The notes below the pieces were generated by a model. The model did not search any database. It saw only the letters and a list, made by a program, of their open reading frames with translations, and was not told the DNA's origin. Of a stretch of DNA of 64,000 nt, positions 53,113 to 62,730 are shown piece by piece (the first letter of the stretch is position 1; every line of letters begins with the position of its first letter). The position numbers were made by a program, and so were the translations under genes. The stretch is from JANQPD01 sp963715655 (GTDB taxonomy: Bacteria; Bacteroidota; Bacteroidia; Flavobacteriales; Schleiferiaceae), in the NCBI GenBank assembly GCA_963715655.1, contig OY970262.1, positions 1,550,001-1,614,000 on the forward strand. Reading direction: 5' to 3'.

Positions 53113-54816
53113 AAAGCAGAATTGAGCCTTTTGAAACAACAATCTTCCAAAATAAATGCGCAATATGTAGCGCAACTTTTAAAGCAACACAACTGCACCA
53201 CCATTGTGGTTTCGCCTGGCAGTAGAAATGCGCCTTTGCTTATTGCCTTTGCGGCAGATGATGCTTACACCTGTATTTCTGTGCCTGATGAGCGTGTAGC
53301 CGCTTTTACAGCTATGGGCATGACCTTAGAAAAGCGTGAACCGGTTGCCGTTATATGTAGTTCTGGCTCTGCAGCAGTTAATTATTATCCGGCTGTGGTA
53401 GAAGCTTTTTACCAACATCTGCCTTTAATTGTAATTACGGCAGATCGCCCCAAAGAACTTATAGATCAAGGCATTGGGCAAACCATACGCCAAGAAAATA
53501 TTTTTGCCCAACACATAGAATACAATGCAAACTTATTACGCCAGCCTGAAGATGATATGGGTAAAGCGTATAATCAGCGTTTATTAAATGAAGCTATGTT
53601 TAGCAGCAGCCGTGGCCCCGTTCATATAAATATACCGTTTGATGAACCGTTGTACGAAACTACCGATGAAGTTTTTCCGGCCCGCATTATAAGAGAATTA
53701 AAAGGAGAACGCGTGTTGCGCACACCGCCTTTACAAGATTTAGCAAAAGTTTGGAATCAAAGTCCCAAAATTTGGGTACTGGCCGGACAACTTTTGCCCA
53801 ACCATGAATTGGAAGATGCCCTGAATCATTTAAACCTAAAAAGTCCATTTTTAATTTTTTCAGAATCGCTCAGTAACCTGCATTGTGGTTGTAACATCCA
53901 TTGTATTGATAGGCTCATAAATACCCTTAGCGAAAGCGAAAAAGAGGCATTGCGACCTGATTTATTAATTAGTATAGGTGGAGAAGTGGTGAGTAAAATG
54001 GTGAAAAAGTACCTGCGTACGTTTACACCAAAAGCACATTGGTATGTAGAGGAAAGTCCTGCTTTTCAAGACACTTTTGGCGCTTTAACGCAGCATGTGC
54101 AGGTGCATCCGGCTTTGTTTTTTAAAGAATTAGCACATTTGGTTAGTTCTGAAAATACCGCTTGGCGCGATGTGTTTTTAAGCAAAGATTTAGACAGACA
54201 AACAAAGCAAGAAACGTATTTAAAAGCAGCGCCTTTTTCTGATTTCACGGCTTTTAGAACAATTTTAGAAGCCTTACCAAAAGACAGTATTTTGCATTGT
54301 GCCAACAGTACTTCGGTGCGCTACGCGCAGTTGTTTGACCATCCAAAGGAACTCTTGCATTTTAGTAATCGTGGCACTAGTGGTATTGATGGCTGCACAA
54401 GTACAGCTTTAGGTCATGCTATGGCCACGGAAAAAATGGTGACGCTAATTACGGGTGACGTTGCTTTCCTGTATGATTCAAACGCTTTTTGGAACAACCA
54501 TTTACCGGCTAATTTTAGAGTGGTGGTATTAAATAACGGTGGTGGAAATATTTTTAGAATTATTCAAGGCCCAGAGGATACCGAAGTATTTAATACGCTT
54601 CAGGAAACCGTACATCAACATAAGTTAGAAGGTATTGCTACTACATTTGGTGTAGATTTTAAAAGTGTAGATGATGAAGCGAAATTGACATCTGCTTTAA
54701 GCGAATTTTACCAAGCGAGTGATGCACCAAAAATTTTAGAAATTAAAACACCGCGCGTAGAGAGCCCGAAGGTGCTGAAAGAGTACTTTAACTTTTTAAA
54801 AGAAACAAACCTATAA
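53110..54816 (+). CDS. menD: 2-succinyl-5-enolpyruvyl-6-hydroxy-3-cyclohexene-1-carboxylate synthase
   Basis: MenD (up to 568 residues) is a ThDP enzyme that joins isochorismate with 2-oxoglutarate. It has VVSPGSRNAPL, PDERVAAF (conserved Glu), CSSGSAAVNYYPAVVEA, SSSRGPVHINIPFDEPL and the ThDP-binding LITGDVAFLYDSNAF with NNGGGNIF. There is no ATG start: possible TTG starts are at 53110, 53122 and 53131. The first overlaps a -7 element, so 53122 or 53131 is equally plausible. It is 26 bp after menF and directly before the bPH2 gene. Confidence 0.93.
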   Translation: MKAELSLLKQQSSKINAQYVAQLLKQHNCTTIVVSPGSRNAPLLIAFAADDAYTCISVPDERVAAFTAMGMTLEKREPVAVICSSGSAAVNYYPAVVEAFYQHLPLIVITADRPKELIDQGIGQTIRQENIFAQHIEYNANLLRQPEDDMGKAYNQRLLNEAMFSSSRGPVHINIPFDEPLYETTDEVFPARIIRELKGERVLRTPPLQDLAKVWNQSPKIWVLAGQLLPNHELEDALNHLNLKSPFLIFSESLSNLHCGCNIHCIDRLINTLSESEKEALRPDLLISIGGEVVSKMVKKYLRTFTPKAHWYVEESPAFQDTFGALTQHVQVHPALFFKELAHLVSSENTAWRDVFLSKDLDRQTKQETYLKAAPFSDFTAFRTILEALPKDSILHCANSTSVRYAQLFDHPKELLHFSNRGTSGIDGCTSTALGHAMATEKMVTLITGDVAFLYDSNAFWNNHLPANFRVVVLNNGGGNIFRIIQGPEDTEVFNTLQETVHQHKLEGIATTFGVDFKSVDDEAKLTSALSEFYQASDAPKILEIKTPRVESPKVLKEYFNFLKETNL

Positions 54817-55359
54817 ATGGAAACCAACGAAACCATTGAGGAACACCCTGAAAATGTGCTCTTTAAAAATAACGCTGTAAACGTAGAGGAACTCCCTCAG
54901 CTGAACGGAGATAATTTTACAAAACTTGAGCAGGAGTATTTGTATTTAAAACTAACGTCCCTAGGTATCTTCACCTTCTTAATTTATGCCGTGTTGGTAA
55001 TGCTCTATTTTGTAGCAGATTTGCCTTTAGTGCTCAGTTTGGCGGTTTTTACAGGGTTGGTAGTTTTAGTTTTTATAATAGAAATCATGGGCTTTAAAAT
55101 AAAAGGCTACGCGTTGCGCGAACATGATATTAGTTATAAATCAGGACTGCTTTTTTTTAGTATGACAAGTGTACCGTTTAACCGCATTCAGCATTGTGAA
55201 GTTAGTCAAGGGCCACTTGCACGATTGTTTGATTTAGGTTCAGTAAAAGTATATACAGCCGGAGGTTCTTCCAGCGATTTAAGTATATCGGGTTTAACCA
55301 AAGAAAATGCACATAAGTTGCGCGAACATATCACTCAATTGGCCGCCAATTATGCATGA
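54817..55359 (+). CDS. YdbS-like bPH2-domain membrane protein
   Basis: This 180-residue protein has two membrane helices (about 50-92) followed by a bPH2 (DUF304) domain with LREHDISYKSGLLFFSMTSV, PFNRIQHCEVSQG and GSVKVYTAGGSS. It is the smaller partner of the YdbS/YdbT pair. It directly follows the menD stop and overlaps the next gene by 8 bp. Its role is unknown; its presence within the men operon is unexpected. Confidence 0.85.
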   Translation: METNETIEEHPENVLFKNNAVNVEELPQLNGDNFTKLEQEYLYLKLTSLGIFTFLIYAVLVMLYFVADLPLVLSLAVFTGLVVLVFIIEIMGFKIKGYALREHDISYKSGLLFFSMTSVPFNRIQHCEVSQGPLARLFDLGSVKVYTAGGSSSDLSISGLTKENAHKLREHITQLAANYA

Positions 55360-56869
55360 TGATTTAAATTTACATCAGCCGCAAAGGCAAAACCCTTTTG
55401 GCGTAGCGGTTATCTTTTTTAAGAACATGCGTATCGCCATAAATATTTTGATACCCATATTTGTGGTAAACATGGGCGATTCTATGTCGTTTTTGAAAAT
55501 TAGTTTCTACACCATTGCTGCCATTGTATTACTGCTATTTCTGGTGTTAAGCTACTTTCAATACCGCAAGTTTTTCTTTTATATTGAAGAAGATCGTTTT
55601 GTTTTGGAAGAAGGCGTGTTTAGGCGGGACAAAACTACCGTAGCGTTTGACCGTATTCAGGCGGTAAATTTGAGTCAAAATATTATACAACAGCTACTTG
55701 GCGTTACAGGATTAAAAATAGATACGGCTGGAAGTAAGCAAAAGGAAATGGAAATTCCTGCATTAAATAAAGCGTATGCGCGAGCCTTGCAGCAAGAGCT
55801 TTTAAAGCGAAAAGAAGAAGTTTCCGAGCGTACTGTTTCGGAGGAAAACGTAATTAATGAACAGCAAAATCAAGCGGCTTCTTTCTCCAGTGAAAATGAA
55901 AAACCATTGCTGCGCTTGAGTTTTACGGATGTTTTAAAAGTTGGTTTTACAGAAAATCACTTGAAATCGGGCTTGGTACTTTTTGCGGTAATAAATGGCT
56001 ACCTATGGCAATTTGAAGACTATATTTTAAAACCTTTTGAAGATACCATTGACTCCACCACCAATCAAATGTTGGCTTACGGATTAGTGCTAGTGCCGAT
56101 TTCTATTATTCTGTTTTTAATTATTGGAGTCGCATTTTCAGTTATACAAAGTGCCTTAAAGTACTTTAATCTTCGATTTTACGCCAATGCAAAAGGCGTT
56201 CAGTTAAAAGCGGGTTTATTTAAAAAGGCGGAATATCAAATTCCTTTTAGTAAAATTCAGTACATAAAGTGGAGTACAAATCCGCTACGCAAGCTAATTG
56301 GATTTAAAACTATTACCATAAAACAAGCGGGTAGTGAAGAAGCTACCGATAAAAACAGTCTGCAAATTCCGGGGGCAAAACAAGAGCAACTTACCACTGT
56401 GTTAAATTTCTTTTTTCCAAATCGAGAAGGAGTGGAGGATAATACTGCCAAATCGCATTGGCTGTTGGCGAGTCAATTAAGCTTTTTTGTTTCGCTTGTG
56501 CCGGTTGCCGCCTTAATTATAGCGGGTTTTACGTATTCTATATTTTGGTATTTTCCACCTTTTGTGGTGGCATTTATCGTGTTTTTTAGTTATAAATATT
56601 ACAAGTCCGTTAAGCTAACATGGAATGAAGATTTAATAATTTTGGAACGCGGCTATATTTTTCCAAAACGCTTTATTTTTAATTTTTACAAGTTGCAAAA
56701 TGTAGCGCTAGGGCAAACCTTTTTTCAGAAGCCACGCAAAATCATGCATTTACATTTGCACACAGCTGCCGGAGATTTACGAATGCCACACATTCCTCAG
56801 GCTACAGCCGAAGCCTTGTTTACGTATATTCTTTATAAAATAGAAACTTCTAACCAAAGTTGGATGTAA
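55352..56869 (+). CDS. YdbT-like protein with multiple bPH2 domains
   Basis: This protein of about 505 residues has hydrophobic pairs separating three bPH2 (DUF304) domains. Typical blocks are VLEEGVFRRDKTTVAFDRIQAVN, LKAGLFKKAEYQIPFSKIQYIKW and LERGYIFPKRFIFNFYKLQNVALG. ATG at 55352 overlaps the preceding stop by 8 bp; an upstream ATG at 55307 would lie deep in that gene. It probably forms a membrane complex with the YdbS-like protein. Confidence 0.85.
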   Translation: MHDDLNLHQPQRQNPFGVAVIFFKNMRIAINILIPIFVVNMGDSMSFLKISFYTIAAIVLLLFLVLSYFQYRKFFFYIEEDRFVLEEGVFRRDKTTVAFDRIQAVNLSQNIIQQLLGVTGLKIDTAGSKQKEMEIPALNKAYARALQQELLKRKEEVSERTVSEENVINEQQNQAASFSSENEKPLLRLSFTDVLKVGFTENHLKSGLVLFAVINGYLWQFEDYILKPFEDTIDSTTNQMLAYGLVLVPISIILFLIIGVAFSVIQSALKYFNLRFYANAKGVQLKAGLFKKAEYQIPFSKIQYIKWSTNPLRKLIGFKTITIKQAGSEEATDKNSLQIPGAKQEQLTTVLNFFFPNREGVEDNTAKSHWLLASQLSFFVSLVPVAALIIAGFTYSIFWYFPPFVVAFIVFFSYKYYKSVKLTWNEDLIILERGYIFPKRFIFNFYKLQNVALGQTFFQKPRKIMHLHLHTAAGDLRMPHIPQATAEALFTYILYKIETSNQSWM

Positions 56870-56911
56870 GATTTTATTTGGAGGGCTTACCTTCGTGCCA
56901 CAAACTACAGC

Positions 56912-57808
56912 ATGAGTATAAAACCGTGGATAGCAGCAGCACGCTTGCGCACCTTACCGTTGGCTTTTTCCAGCATTATTTTAGGCACTTGTTTAGCCGC
57001 ATCTCAGGGCCATTATAATATTTTGGTTTTTGTTTTAAGCTTACTTACCACGCTCTTTTATCAAATTTTAAGCAACTATGCTAATGATTATGGAGACGGT
57101 GTAAAGGGTACGGATAATCATAAAGTTGGAGAGCAGCGGGCGGTAGCTTCGGGATTAATTACTTCCAAACAAATGAAAAGTGCGGTGGTGCTTTTTGCCA
57201 TTTTATCTTTTGCTAGTGGCACGGCTCTTAGCATTATTGCCACTCAAGGTTTACCGCTAATTGTTACTATTGGTTTTGCAGCTTTAGGACTGTTGGCCAT
57301 TGTAGCCGCTATTGGTTACACGGTTGGCCGCAAGGCTTATGGTTATCATGGATTAGGAGATATTTCGGTATTGTTATTTTTTGGATATGTAGGTGTTGTG
57401 GGTGCGTACTTTTTACAAACCAATTTTATAGATTTTACGGTGTTTTTACCCGCCACTTCCGTGGGATTACTGGCTGTGGGTGTATTAAACCTCAATAATA
57501 TGCGCGATTTACAAACCGATAAAGCCGTGGGTAAAAACACTATTCCGGTGATGATAGGTTTACCAAATGCTAAAATTTACCAAGCGGCTTTAATTATTGT
57601 GGCTTTTGATGTAGCTTTTGTGTATAACATGCTACATACTGGGAGTATTTGGCGTAATTTATATTTTATTTGTTTGCCGCTGCTGCTTATCAGTATGGTA
57701 CGCAGTATGAAGGCAATGGAAGCAAAACAGTTTGACCCAATGCTTAAGTTTTTAGCCATTACCACCTTATTATTTTCCTTACTTTTTGGTATAGGGCAAA
57801 TTTTATAA
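56912..57808 (+). CDS. menA: 1,4-dihydroxy-2-naphthoate polyprenyltransferase
   Basis: This 298-residue UbiA-family enzyme with eight or nine membrane helices prenylates DHNA to demethylmenaquinone. The first Asp-rich motif is NYANDYGDGVKGTD (about 59-72) and the second is NNMRDLQTDKAVGK. It lies 42 bp after the bPH2 gene, with a TACCTTCG weak -7-like element in between. Confidence 0.93.
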   Translation: MSIKPWIAAARLRTLPLAFSSIILGTCLAASQGHYNILVFVLSLLTTLFYQILSNYANDYGDGVKGTDNHKVGEQRAVASGLITSKQMKSAVVLFAILSFASGTALSIIATQGLPLIVTIGFAALGLLAIVAAIGYTVGRKAYGYHGLGDISVLLFFGYVGVVGAYFLQTNFIDFTVFLPATSVGLLAVGVLNLNNMRDLQTDKAVGKNTIPVMIGLPNAKIYQAALIIVAFDVAFVYNMLHTGSIWRNLYFICLPLLLISMVRSMKAMEAKQFDPMLKFLAITTLLFSLLFGIGQIL

Positions 57809-57816
57809 TTAAATGT

Positions 57817-58857
57817 ATGCAGCTTAGCTGGAAGAAATATACGCTTCAATTTAAAAATCCTGCCGGCACAAGTAGGGGAATTTTGCGTACTAAAGACAGT
57901 TATTTTCTATTTGCCAAAAAAGATGGAAAAACCGGCATTGGAGAATGTGGTTTACTTAAAGGTTTAAGCGTTGATGACCGACCTGATTATGAGGTAAAAT
58001 TAAATTGGCTAGTTGAAAATGTACATTTAGCTCATGCTGAAATCTTTGCTGAATTAATAGAATTTCCTTCTATTCAATTTGGTTATGAAATGCTTTTGCA
58101 GGATTTGGAAAGTGAAAACCACATTTTATTTCCCTCTAAATTTACATCAGGCGAAAGCCACACACCTATAAATGGTTTGATTTGGATGGGTACAAAGGAG
58201 CAAATGCTTGCACAAATAAAAGAGAAAATGTTTGCCGGATTTAAGGTGTTAAAACTTAAAATTGGCGCTATTCATTGGCAGGATGAATTAGAGTTGTTGC
58301 ACTTTATTAGGTCTAATTTTTCCGCAAAGGAATTAGAATTGCGCGTAGATGCTAACGGTGCTTTTACAATGAAATCTGCGCCAAGCGTATTGCACAGCTT
58401 AGCTAAATTAGAAGTACATAGTATAGAGCAACCCATTAAAGCCGGACAAATAAAAAACATGGCCAAACTTTGTGCTGAAAGCCCTGTACCTATTGCATTA
58501 GATGAAGAACTTATCGGTATATTTTCATCTGCTGAAAAGCGTGCCTTATTACAGCAAATAAAACCACCTTTTATAATTTTAAAACCAAGCTTTGTGGGTG
58601 GTTGGCGCGGTTCTAAGGAATGGATCAATGTAGCAAAAGAAGTAGGTGCCGAGTATTGGGTTACCAGCGCATTAGAGAGTAACATTGGTTTAAATGCCAT
58701 TGCTCAATGGAATTTTACTTTACATAATCCACTACCTTCAGGTTTAGGAACAGGCGGTTTATATACCAATAATTTTGATTGCCCGCTCTTTGTGAAAAAT
58801 GGGCATATTGGATATAACACACAGGAAACTTGGGAAGTAAGTAAGCTATTGGCATAA
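57817..58857 (+). CDS. menC: o-Succinylbenzoate synthase
   Basis: This 346-residue enolase-superfamily enzyme dehydrates SHCHC to o-succinylbenzoate. The catalytic KxK is in VLKLKIGAI (about 147-155). The metal ligands are in RVDANGAF, SIEQPI and PIALDEELI, and the second lysine is in FIILKPSFVGG. It starts 8 bp after menA. Confidence 0.92.
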   Translation: MQLSWKKYTLQFKNPAGTSRGILRTKDSYFLFAKKDGKTGIGECGLLKGLSVDDRPDYEVKLNWLVENVHLAHAEIFAELIEFPSIQFGYEMLLQDLESENHILFPSKFTSGESHTPINGLIWMGTKEQMLAQIKEKMFAGFKVLKLKIGAIHWQDELELLHFIRSNFSAKELELRVDANGAFTMKSAPSVLHSLAKLEVHSIEQPIKAGQIKNMAKLCAESPVPIALDEELIGIFSSAEKRALLQQIKPPFIILKPSFVGGWRGSKEWINVAKEVGAEYWVTSALESNIGLNAIAQWNFTLHNPLPSGLGTGGLYTNNFDCPLFVKNGHIGYNTQETWEVSKLLA

Positions 58858-58860
58858 AAA

Positions 58861-58911
58861 AGAAGCGATGGGTAAGCATCACTTCTAGGGAACGGGATGG
58901 GTTAGCATCCC
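58861..58911 (+). other. Twin hairpins between menC and menE
   Basis: Two adjacent hairpins share the unit GATGGGTWAGCATC. The first is AGAAGcGATG/CATCaCTTCT (58861-58886); the second is GGGATG/CATCCC (58894-58911). No T tract follows, so they are not classic terminators. They could be RNA-stability or protein-binding elements between the two genes. Confidence 0.5.
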
Positions 58912-58945
58912 CTATGTATTGGGAACTGTACTTACAAACACGTAG

Positions 58946-59998
58946 ATGATGAAGCAATGGTTGGGTTTTAAGAAAGAAAAAGTTTGGTTTGAGGGTAAGC
59001 AGCAGTTTATCAACCAAATAAATTTTTCCGAACGAAAGGAGTTACAAGCGATTGAGGAGGTTTTAACCCTATTTTTAGATGAAACAGATGCTTTTAAGCT
59101 TAAAACAAGCGGCAGTACGGGTATGCCCAAAATACTTAGTTTGCAAAAAGTACACATGTTGGCTAGTGCCAAAAAAACAATTGAGGTATTTCAGCTAAAA
59201 CCTTCGTCAAAAATCTTGTTAGCGCTATCACCTAATCATATTGGTGGTGTAATGATGTTAGTGCGTTGGTTATTAGGCAATTTAGATTTGTACGTAACAC
59301 AGCCTTCGGAGAACCCCTTAAAATCCCTAAAACAACCAATGGATTTTACGGCTTTGGTGCCGTATCAATTAGCCAACTGCTTGGAAGATTTACCTAAAGT
59401 AAAAACGGCAATTATTGGCGGTGGGGCAATTTCACAAGCTTTAGAAGAGGCAGCTATAAAATCGCCATGCTTGCTCTATCATACTTATGGCATGACGGAA
59501 ACGATAAGCCATATTGCTATACGTAAGTTTGGCGAGAAACAAACTTTTAAAGCCGTTGGTGATTTAACGTTCAAAGTAGATGTACGAGATTGTTTATGCA
59601 TAAATGCTCCCCATTTGGAAATTAAAAATTTGCAAACCAACGATGTGGTGGAGCTCATTGATGAAACCAAATTTGTTTGGAAAGGACGTTACGATAATGT
59701 GGTAAACAGTGGGGGGATAAAGCTACACCCCGAGTTAATTGAAAAGAAATTAGAAGGATTTCTATATCCTTTTTTTTTGGCGGGTATCCCGGATGATGAT
59801 TTCGGTGAAAAGTTGATTCTGATAATTGAAAAATCAGCACTCAAACCTGAAGAGCGGGCGGAACTATTAAATTGGGTTGCAAAACGGGTAGATAAATATG
59901 AAAAACCGAAAGCACTATTTGCTGTAAAAACGTTTTTACGAACAGCCACCAATAAGATAAAAAGAGATGTAAAACGCTATACTTTATCTGAAATTTAA
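58946..59998 (+). CDS. menE: o-Succinylbenzoate-CoA ligase
   Basis: This 350-residue acyl-adenylate-forming enzyme activates o-succinylbenzoate to its CoA thioester. The P-loop is TSGSTGMPK (about 53-61), followed by LLYHTYGMTETISH (about 175-188), NSGGIKLHPELIE and the catalytic lysine in TATNKIKRD near the C-terminus. It is shorter than the ~450-490-residue enzymes of E. coli and Bacillus, as in other Bacteroidota. It ends the menaquinone run. Confidence 0.92.
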   Translation: MMKQWLGFKKEKVWFEGKQQFINQINFSERKELQAIEEVLTLFLDETDAFKLKTSGSTGMPKILSLQKVHMLASAKKTIEVFQLKPSSKILLALSPNHIGGVMMLVRWLLGNLDLYVTQPSENPLKSLKQPMDFTALVPYQLANCLEDLPKVKTAIIGGGAISQALEEAAIKSPCLLYHTYGMTETISHIAIRKFGEKQTFKAVGDLTFKVDVRDCLCINAPHLEIKNLQTNDVVELIDETKFVWKGRYDNVVNSGGIKLHPELIEKKLEGFLYPFFLAGIPDDDFGEKLILIIEKSALKPEERAELLNWVAKRVDKYEKPKALFAVKTFLRTATNKIKRDVKRYTLSEI

Positions 59999-60042
59999 TT
60001 ATTTGGTTTCTTGTATTTTGCTAAGCATTAAACTTTCGCATT

Positions 60043-60888
60043 ATGAGTGAACAATTGGAATCTAAAGAAATAGCTTTGAGTGAAGCAGCTAATAGCGATG
60101 AATGTGCAAATTGTGGCTTTACATTAATTGGTGGTTTTTGTCATAATTGTGGGCAAAAAAAGTTGAAGGGGAGGTTTACGTTAAAAAGTTCAATCAGTAG
60201 TTTTTTTAGTGTAATTGCTAATGTTGATAAAGGACTTTGGCACACCACAATTTGGATGTTTACCAAACCACAAGCACTTCTAAAAGATTATTTAAATGGT
60301 GCTACTATTAAATATTTTCACCCGTTTAGGTATTTGTTTTTGTGGTTAACCATACAAGTTTTTCTTATGGTTTCGATAATCGACATGGAATCTATTACTA
60401 TGAATATGATTGAGCCATCGATTGATGCGAAACAAATGGAATTCCAAAGAAGTTGGATGCACTTTGTTTATAGTTACAATCACCTCCTGATTTCCGCTTC
60501 AATTCCATTTTTAGCATTAGCATATTGGGTTGTATTCGGAGTAAAAAAATACAACTTTGGCGAACAATTAATCATTACAGCTTATAGCTATGGTCAAGTA
60601 GTTGTTTTAGGTATAATAGTTAGTTTTCTGTATTTACTTAACCTCAATGTAATTGCCGTAAGTATGAGTTCTTTAGCCTTAACTTTCCTATACTTGAACT
60701 ATGTAAACATTCGGTTTTTTAAAGGTAGTGGGTTTAAGATTTTTTTAAGAACCATCCTTGCTTTTCTAATTTACATTATATTATTTTTATTAGCAGCGTT
60801 TATTGCTGGTATAGCGTTTATTTTTTTGAAGGCTATTCTTGATCCTGAGTTTGTAAAACAATTTAAACAAGCATCATCCACTACTTAG
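60043..60888 (+). CDS. DUF3667 membrane protein
   Basis: This 281-residue protein has an N-terminal zinc ribbon: ECANCG and FCHNCGQKKLKGRFT (cysteines about 20-37). DNVDKGLWHT, YFHPFRYLFLW and five hydrophobic segments follow. This is the DUF3667 layout found widely in Bacteroidota; the function is unknown. It is convergent with, and overlaps by 8 bp, the next gene. Confidence 0.85.
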   Translation: MSEQLESKEIALSEAANSDECANCGFTLIGGFCHNCGQKKLKGRFTLKSSISSFFSVIANVDKGLWHTTIWMFTKPQALLKDYLNGATIKYFHPFRYLFLWLTIQVFLMVSIIDMESITMNMIEPSIDAKQMEFQRSWMHFVYSYNHLLISASIPFLALAYWVVFGVKKYNFGEQLIITAYSYGQVVVLGIIVSFLYLLNLNVIAVSMSSLALTFLYLNYVNIRFFKGSGFKIFLRTILAFLIYIILFLLAAFIAGIAFIFLKAILDPEFVKQFKQASSTT

Positions 60889-61780
60889 AACGCTTATTCC
60901 AAAAGGTAGCCAAACTTAGTCCGGCCACAATGTGCCAAATACCCCACCATGCAGCCACTAACGCCATGCCGCCAAGTCCGTTAAAAAAACTAAAGATTAA
61001 CAATAAGCCTAATCCTGAGTTTTGAATACCCGTTTCTATTGCTAAGGTTTTTTTATCTACTAATGGTAATTTGAATAGTAAACCTAAGCCATAGCCCGTG
61101 CTTAGCGCGATAAGATTATGCACGAATACGATGCCAACAACGTATTTCACGTATGTTAAAAACTGTTCAATATTATTGGTGAAGGCAATGAATACTAATG
61201 CTACAAAAACAAAAAAGCTTAGCGGTTTCAAAATTTTTGATACTCCCTTAGCCACGCTTGGAAAAAACTGATTGGTAAGCATTCCTAAAACCAACGGGAT
61301 TCCTAATATGAGTATTATGATTTCAAAAACGTCCCAAACATTAAGTTGTATAGAAGTAAGTAAAGTGGCTGTAGGAGGATATAGGTTGGCATAAAACTGA
61401 AAGTTGAACGGGGTGAGAAATATGGCAGCCACACTTGCAAAAGCTGTAAGGCAAACCGAAAGTGCTGCATTTCCTTTTGCTAAGCTAGACATATAGTTAG
61501 AAATATTGCCACCCGGGCAAGCAGCAATTAAAATCATACCTAAAGCAATGCTTGGAGCTGGTTTAACCAATAAGATTAAAAAGTAGGTAAAAGCTGGTAG
61601 CAAAATAAATTGAGCCAAAATGCCTAATAGAGCAGCTTTGGGTTGGCGAAGAAGTTCCTTAAAATCAGAAATCTTTAGGTTTAGTGCAACGCCATACATT
61701 ACAATTGCCAAAGCAATATTTAGTACACCAAGTGCTTCGGCATTAAAATTTAATTGAAGCGCATCAACAGCATCATTCAT
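60881..61780 (-). CDS. Bile acid:sodium symporter-family (BASS/ASBT) transporter
   Basis: This 299-residue protein has about ten membrane helices. ACPGGNISNYMSSLAKGNAALSV is the conserved Na+-binding region of the family (discontinuous helix 4), and TGIQNSGLGLLL is the second one. The transported organic acid cannot be predicted from sequence, since pantoate and keto-acid carriers share this fold. Confidence 0.88.
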   Translation of the reverse strand: MNDAVDALQLNFNAEALGVLNIALAIVMYGVALNLKISDFKELLRQPKAALLGILAQFILLPAFTYFLILLVKPAPSIALGMILIAACPGGNISNYMSSLAKGNAALSVCLTAFASVAAIFLTPFNFQFYANLYPPTATLLTSIQLNVWDVFEIIILILGIPLVLGMLTNQFFPSVAKGVSKILKPLSFFVFVALVFIAFTNNIEQFLTYVKYVVGIVFVHNLIALSTGYGLGLLFKLPLVDKKTLAIETGIQNSGLGLLLIFSFFNGLGGMALVAAWWGIWHIVAGLSLATFWNKRSK

Positions 61781-61809
61781 TCACTAAATATTAGGGCACT
61801 ACAAAGTAC

Positions 61810-62730
61810 TTAAAAAATAGAGTGTTCTGTTTTGGTGGTTAGCAACTCTAAGCTTTTCATGCCCAAAACGCTATTTCCTTTTTTGTTTAAGCGTGGGCTC
61901 CAAACCACCACACTGTACTCTCCAGGATGTGTAGCGGCAATACCTCCACCAACACCACTCTTTCCTGGTAATCCAACCATAAAAGTAAATTCACCGGCCT
62001 CATCATAAAAACCGCAGGTCATCATCAAAGCATTTATACGTTTACACTGTATGCTGCTAATTATGCGGGAGTTATCAATAGGGTTTTTACCTGCATTTGC
62101 ATACATGGCAAAGGTGTAGGCTAGTTGTTTACAGGTCATGCTAAGTGAGCATTGGTGGAAATAAAAGTCTATTACGGTTTCCACCGGATTTTTCATATTG
62201 CCGTAAGCTTTCAGTAAATTAGCCATGGCCACATTGCGATGTCCTGTTTTAAATTCCGATTCTGCTACCGCGTAATCATAGTCTAAAGTAGGGTCTCCCG
62301 AAAGGTTGCGAACAAAGGTTAAAAGCGCTTCTTTAGGGTTTTCATACAGGCTTACCAACATATCGGCAATTACTAAAGCGCCCACATTAATTAGCGGATT
62401 TCTAGGAATTCCGGCCTCGTTTTCTAATTGCACCAACGAGTTAAATGCATTTCCTGATGGTTCCACGCCAACCCGTTTCCAAACCTTGCTACCCATTTTT
62501 TGCAAAGCCATGGTAAGGGTAAATACCTTGCTAATACTCTGAATGCTAAAGGATACATCAGCGCTACCAATTTGAAAATCATCGCCTTTAAGGCAATTTA
62601 AGTACAAGCCAAATTGGTCTGGGTTTACTTTGGCTAATTCCGGAATATAGGTGGCGGGCTCACCTTCTTTACTTTCAAAATCTAAAGATTGCTCTATAAA
62701 TTTTAAAACTTCGGCATAGTTGCGTTTCAT
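61810..62730 (-). CDS. glsA: Glutaminase
   Basis: This 306-residue serine-dependent beta-lactamase-like glutaminase hydrolyses glutamine to glutamate. The catalytic SxxK is in SFSIQSISKVFTLTMAL (about 60-76). Further conserved blocks are NVGALV, ESEFKTGHRNVAMAN and GKSGVGGGIAATHPG near the end. Its start codon overlaps the preceding stop by 1 bp, so it is translationally coupled to the HELGH gene. Confidence 0.92.
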   Translation of the reverse strand: MKRNYAEVLKFIEQSLDFESKEGEPATYIPELAKVNPDQFGLYLNCLKGDDFQIGSADVSFSIQSISKVFTLTMALQKMGSKVWKRVGVEPSGNAFNSLVQLENEAGIPRNPLINVGALVIADMLVSLYENPKEALLTFVRNLSGDPTLDYDYAVAESEFKTGHRNVAMANLLKAYGNMKNPVETVIDFYFHQCSLSMTCKQLAYTFAMYANAGKNPIDNSRIISSIQCKRINALMMTCGFYDEAGEFTFMVGLPGKSGVGGGIAATHPGEYSVVVWSPRLNKKGNSVLGMKSLELLTTKTEHSIF

